64,000 bases of DNA, from contig NZ_JACOOJ010000002.1 of assembly GCF_014287585.1 (NCBI RefSeq), positions 62,001 through 126,000 of the forward strand, read 5' to 3'. A program made the translations under genes and the position numbers. Below, piece after piece: positions 60,201 through 64,000 of this stretch. The DNA is from Parabacteroides hominis (GTDB lineage Bacteria > Bacteroidota > Bacteroidia > Bacteroidales > Tannerellaceae). Position 1 is the stretch's first letter. Every line of letters starts with the position of its first letter. The notes below the pieces were generated by a model. The model was not told the DNA's origin. It did no database searches and saw only the letters and a program-made list of their open reading frames with translations.

Positions 60201-61463
60201 CTCCTTCCCCTTTAACGCATCCACAATCTGTTCACGGGCGATGCGGATTGCCGGGAGGCCGGCGCTCAGCAGGTTCAACAGCAGCGTGAAGAAGAGGGCG
60301 GCAACGAACAGGACGGGTTTGAAGAGCATCTCGAAGGTGACCGCTGTCTCCTTTGTCAACAGGAACGACTTGCAGAGTTGAAGCAGGACGACCGACAGGA
60401 CGATCCCGATCAAGCCCCCGATCAGGGTGATAATCAGATTCTCGCATAAGACCTGTGTCAGCAGGCGTCCTTTCGTCGCCCCGAACGCTTTACGAAGCCC
60501 CATCTCGGAGCGGCGTTTCTGAACGGACGACTGGACGACACCCGTCAGGTTCAGCGTCGGCACCAATAGCAGGAACAACAGCAAAGGAGCCGTTTCCGTC
60601 AGATATTCTTTCCATCCCCTCAAGATACCTCCGTTCATATCGTTCGATCCCAATGCCAGGTCCAAACGGGAGAATACGAAGTTTATTCCTAAAACAAACT
60701 CCCGGCCGGCAGCATTATAACGGCTGACCGCCTGTTTGATCTCCGAACGGATCGCCTCGAAATCGCTCGCCGAGCGAGCCAGGATAACCCCTTGGAAACT
60801 ACCGCAGACACCTCCGCACGACCTGCCGTTCACATAATTCGTATTGCTGGTATAAGGAGCCCAGACATCCGCGAAGGCATTGTTGGCTGCCCGCGTCGGG
60901 TCTTCCACCACTCCCGTAACCGTATGCGGCACGTACCCGATCATCACCTCTTTCCCTATCGGGTCTTCCGATCCGAAAAGTTTGCGTGCCAACGTATTCG
61001 TAATGACCACGCGAGGCAGGCCGGAACTGAAATCCGCATCCGTAAACGGTTTGCCGGCAGTGAAACGGAAATCGAATACCTTCCAGAAACCGGGATCGGT
61101 ATACTTTATTACATACTCCTCGAACAACTGGCGGTCCGGCAGGGAGATGATCGCCTTGCTACTCGTTATTGCCGTCACCGCTTCGGGCGTCTGAAGCGGA
61201 TAGAGGCATTCTTTCACTACGCCGTCGGACATGGCGGTCGAATTCCGGTTTTTGTTATCCTGTGAATCTGCCCGTATTCCCATGATGTAAAGCATCCTGT
61301 CCCGGTTCGACTCCGGGCGGAAACCGACCAGCCTGATCTGTAACTGGAGGATCACCACCAGTATCATCGCAATCGAAAGCGCTGTCCCAAGAATCGAGAC
61401 CACACTGGTAAGGCGATTCTCCTTCAACATCTGGATGGCTTGCTTGAAATATTGTTTGAACAT
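60195..61463 (-). CDS. FtsX/MacB-type ABC permease, type A (pair 2)
   Basis: 422 residues (MFKQYFKQAIQMLKENRLTSVVSILGTALSIAMILVVIL). A-type blocks TNTLARKLFGSEDPIG and GVVEDPTRAANNAFADVWAPYT in the periplasmic domain; coupling block MGLRKAFGATKGRLLTQVL. The last codons (KGKEK, stop TGA) lie in the terminal repeat of element copy 3, so the C-terminus may have been altered by insertion. Start 15 bp after the B gene of pair 1. Confidence 0.9.
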   Translation of the reverse strand: MFKQYFKQAIQMLKENRLTSVVSILGTALSIAMILVVILQLQIRLVGFRPESNRDRMLYIMGIRADSQDNKNRNSTAMSDGVVKECLYPLQTPEAVTAITSSKAIISLPDRQLFEEYVIKYTDPGFWKVFDFRFTAGKPFTDADFSSGLPRVVITNTLARKLFGSEDPIGKEVMIGYVPHTVTGVVEDPTRAANNAFADVWAPYTSNTNYVNGRSCGGVCGSFQGVILARSASDFEAIRSEIKQAVSRYNAAGREFVLGINFVFSRLDLALGSNDMNGGILRGWKEYLTETAPLLLFLLLVPTLNLTGVVQSSVQKRRSEMGLRKAFGATKGRLLTQVLCENLIITLIGGLIGIVLSVVLLQLCKSFLLTKETAVTFEMLFKPVLFVAALFFTLLLNLLSAGLPAIRIAREQIVDALKGKEK

Positions 61464-61478
61464 ATTCGTGATGGTTTA

Positions 61479-62747
61479 TTATTCGTAATGTAATGACTCT
61501 GCCGGGTCCATCTTCGCAATCCTGCGTGCCGGGAACCAGATACCGACCCAGATCATGCCGGCCAGCAACAGGAGCGCGCTGCCGAAAGTGGCTAAGAAAC
61601 GCCACCAGGTGTAAGGCTGGCGATAGGTGTCCGGCAAATCGAAGTAGAGCACATTGGCGATAAAGATCAGAACCAGCGGCACGGTGAAGAACAGCAGGCT
61701 AAGACCTTCTACATTCATGAACTGTTTGAGCTTGCTCCGGGAAGCGCCGAGGGCGGCACGCAGTCCCAGTTCGCCCCGGCGGTATTGCGTGCGGAGCCAG
61801 AAAGTCCCGACGATGCCGAAGAAGACGTTGACCAGCATGAAACCGACAAGAAAGCATTTCTTCGTCAGGTTATCCGTACGGGGTTTCAGGAAAGAGGCGC
61901 GCATCTCCTGCAAAGGCTTTACACTGGACACATAGAGGTTATTCACAGTCAGGCGGTCGCTCATCTGCTGCAATAGCGTCTCCATTTCTTCCGCCCGGAA
62001 ACCGTCTTTCATCCGGATGCAGCACTCTATGTTCTGCGCCTGTGCCCAACCGGCAACATCGATGACATCCTTATCACTGCGCCACACGTTATAGAAGCAA
62101 GGCACGCTCTTATCATATTCCGTCCGCCGGATCGATGCGGAAACAGCAGCTACAGTCATCGATCCTGTAGAAGTACCGCTCCATCTCACCTGCCGGCCCA
62201 GCCCCGGCTGTCCGTTCCAAAAGTCTCTCTCCATATCGGCGGTAACAACAATCTCACCCGTATGTTGCTCTACGATCGGACGCAGGGGATGCCCCTCCTG
62301 ATCCGTAAACCGGAACACATCATAATAGGCAGGCTGCACCCTGAAATACTGGAATACATTGGCCTTTTGCGCCGTATCGGCCTCCGCCTGAATCAGGGAA
62401 TTCCAGGAAGTATTCCAGGAATAAGGACAGGCAGCGTAAAAAAGGCTGGCCTCTTCCACCTGGGGATTCTGGCGCAGGTTATCAACCAGACGTATCAAAT
62501 CTTCTCCGTCGGACGACTGGTGCAGCTCGTCCGGAACGTAACCGGGTATATCCGGGCTCATCTTCCCGAAGTTTACTTTGTAGACGTTCGTTATATCAAA
62601 ACCCAATGGGGTTCTATAGGTGCGGATATCCACATACAAGGAATCCATCATGACCCAAAGAATGGCTACGACCAACAGCAACTCCATAAATATCCAGACA
62701 TTGCTTCTGCGCTGGTTCCATATTATTTTCAGTATATGCTTAATCAT
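61479..62747 (-). CDS. FtsX/MacB-type ABC permease, type B (pair 1)
   Basis: 422 residues, MIKHILKIIWNQRRSNVWIFMELLLVVAILWV to PAESLHYE. Topology as in the other B genes; coupling block LGLRAALGASRSKLKQFMNVEGL. Periplasmic motif NLRQNPQVEEASLFYAACPYS parallels the pair 2 B protein. Gap of 20 bp to the A gene upstream. Confidence 0.9.
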   Translation of the reverse strand: MIKHILKIIWNQRRSNVWIFMELLLVVAILWVMMDSLYVDIRTYRTPLGFDITNVYKVNFGKMSPDIPGYVPDELHQSSDGEDLIRLVDNLRQNPQVEEASLFYAACPYSWNTSWNSLIQAEADTAQKANVFQYFRVQPAYYDVFRFTDQEGHPLRPIVEQHTGEIVVTADMERDFWNGQPGLGRQVRWSGTSTGSMTVAAVSASIRRTEYDKSVPCFYNVWRSDKDVIDVAGWAQAQNIECCIRMKDGFRAEEMETLLQQMSDRLTVNNLYVSSVKPLQEMRASFLKPRTDNLTKKCFLVGFMLVNVFFGIVGTFWLRTQYRRGELGLRAALGASRSKLKQFMNVEGLSLLFFTVPLVLIFIANVLYFDLPDTYRQPYTWWRFLATFGSALLLLAGMIWVGIWFPARRIAKMDPAESLHYE

Positions 62748-62767
62748 TGTCTTATCGTATTAATGGT

Positions 62768-64000
62768 TTATCTATTCTCCTCTCCATCTTTCAAGGATGT
62801 CACGATCTGCTGCCGGGCGACCTGCACGGCAGGAATACCGGCCGAAAGCAAATTGATCAGCAGGCTGAACAGCAATGCCAGTAAGAAAACGGCCGGCTGA
62901 AAAATCATATCTCCGCTCAAGGATGTTCCGCTATCCTTCAACAGGAAGTCTTTGCAAAGCGGCAGGAACGACAACGACAAAGCCAGTCCTAAAACGCCCC
63001 CCAAAAGGGTTATGACACAGTTTTCGTACAACACCTGGCGGACAAGCACTCCGAAAGTCGCGCCGAACGCCTTGCGCACTCCCATCTCCGAACGCCGCTT
63101 CTGTACGGAAGACTGTGTTACGCCCAGCAGGTTCAGGGCCGGGACGAGCAACAGGAACAACAACAGGCCGCCTGTCTCCATCAGGTAGTCTTTCAGTTCG
63201 ACCTTAGATTGTCCTTCAGAACCGATTGCGACATCGAAACGGGTGATCGGGTTCTCGAAGAAGTTGATCTGTGCATCCTTTTTCGTGGAGTTATAGCGGG
63301 CGATCTGTCCGAGCAGCTCCTGGCGGATCGCATCGAAGTCATGGCTATCTTTTGCCAACAGGCATACGGCGAACCATCCGCACATACCCTCCGAATAGAC
63401 ATTCGACATCAGAATGTGATCAGACGTATAGGGAACCCAGACATCACCGTATGCCGTATTGGCTGCGCGGCTGACATCTTCCACCACGCCGCAAATCGTA
63501 TATGTAGCCAAATCGATGATAACAGGCTTCCCGACGACATCGGTCGTCCCATACAGATACTTCGCGATGCCCGCCGACACGACTGCCTGCGAAATAGCCG
63601 AATCGAAATCGGCCTCAGTAAAAGGCTTGCCTGCCACGAAACGGAAAGAGAAGATCTTCCAGAAGCCGGGATCGGTATATTTGATATCATAAGCCTTATA
63701 CATCCGCTTTCCCGGTATGGACAAAGGCTTCACCTGGGAGGCATATCCACAAACCGCTTCGGGCTGTTTCAGGGAGTAGAAACATTCTCTCACGGCTTCG
63801 GGTGACATATTACCCCGGTTCCAACCTTCACTCGACTGAACCTCCGTACCACTGTCCACATACATCATCCTGTCGCGGTCATTCTCCGGATAGAAGTTGG
63901 CGAACTGTATCTGGAATACCAGAACCACCACCATAATCATGGCAATGGATATTGCCGTCCCTGCAATGGATATGACGCTGACGAGCCGGTTCTCTTTCAG
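62768..64000 (-). CDS. FtsX/MacB-type ABC permease, type A (pair 1), 5' end outside window
   Basis: At least 410 residues. The frame stays open to the window edge, and the last bases encode LKENRLVSVISIAGTAISIAMIMVVV, the usual A-type first helix, so only about ten N-terminal residues are missing; the Met at 63940 is internal. A-type blocks VSAGIAKYLYGTTDVVG and CGVVEDVSRAANTAYGDVWVPYT; coupling block MGVRKAFGATFGVLVRQVL; charged tail DGEENR. Close to the pair 2 A protein. Confidence 0.9.
   Translation of the reverse strand: MKENRLVSVISIAGTAISIAMIMVVVLVFQIQFANFYPENDRDRMMYVDSGTEVQSSEGWNRGNMSPEAVRECFYSLKQPEAVCGYASQVKPLSIPGKRMYKAYDIKYTDPGFWKIFSFRFVAGKPFTEADFDSAISQAVVSAGIAKYLYGTTDVVGKPVIIDLATYTICGVVEDVSRAANTAYGDVWVPYTSDHILMSNVYSEGMCGWFAVCLLAKDSHDFDAIRQELLGQIARYNSTKKDAQINFFENPITRFDVAIGSEGQSKVELKDYLMETGGLLLFLLLVPALNLLGVTQSSVQKRRSEMGVRKAFGATFGVLVRQVLYENCVITLLGGVLGLALSLSFLPLCKDFLLKDSGTSLSGDMIFQPAVFLLALLFSLLINLLSAGIPAVQVARQQIVTSLKDGEENR

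Overview
The window looks like a chromosome segment from a Bacteroidales gut commensal, most likely Parabacteroides or a close relative. This rests on the SusC/SusD pair, the HU-like proteins with extra domains, DUF4837 and DUF4105 proteins, a SecA with an added zinc tail, and TAnnTTTG promoter boxes. The genus is an inference from gene content.

Layout. 1-3.55 kb: an orphan sigma-54 activator (cut by the window edge) preceded by a tight four-gene lipid operon (cytidylyltransferase, SDR reductase, CDP-alcohol phosphotransferase, acyltransferase). 3.9-7.2 kb: pdxA, a DUF4837 lipoprotein and rlmN. 7.3-14.9 kb: an envelope-biogenesis operon (coaX, outer-membrane protein, TPR protein, lptC, CNNM/CorC-type membrane protein, PpiD-like isomerase). 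15.1-19.1 kb: a large GH2 beta-galactosidase. 19.2-30.6 kb is accessory: a broken AAA-ATPase gene, an OmpA/PorT-like barrel, a tandem array of four copies of a small periplasmic protein gene, each preceded by a 3' fragment of a zinc-metallopeptidase lipoprotein gene, then the parent lipoprotein and a SusD/SusC pair. Upstream of susC a 326-bp segment is bounded by 17-bp inverted repeats and carries a promoter that now points away from susC, i.e. a probable invertible promoter caught in the OFF state. 30.6-33.9 kb: an HU-like gene with four 22-bp leader repeats, an intact AAA-ATPase_like/DUF1703 gene and a truncated OLD/RecF-like ATPase. 33.9-42.3 kb: DUF4105 protein, an alkaline-phosphatase homologue that has lost its active site, secA, alanine dehydrogenase and a TPR protein.

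42.5-64 kb forms one functional block. A histidine kinase and an NtrC-type regulator lie in an operon behind tolC. After a short plus-strand block (dgkA, a 69-aa protein, a PAP2 phosphatase) comes a run of ten FtsX/MacB-type permease genes arranged as five A-B pairs, with a single LolD/MacB-type ATPase among them. The tolC promoter and the ATPase promoter each carry a near-consensus -24/-12 sigma-54 site and the same 31-bp upstream element at exactly the same spacing (44 bp). This makes the neighbouring NtrC-type protein the obvious activator of both and predicts one envelope-stress or export regulon. Three copies of a 283-bp nested-palindrome element (MITE/REP-like) sit between genes of this block, one of them in the long leader of the ATPase transcript.

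Starts were moved inward from the longest reading frame where signal peptides, family length, ribosome-binding sites or an overlapping terminator favoured it; these cases are stated in the entries. No tRNA, rRNA, CRISPR array, integrase or transposase was seen.
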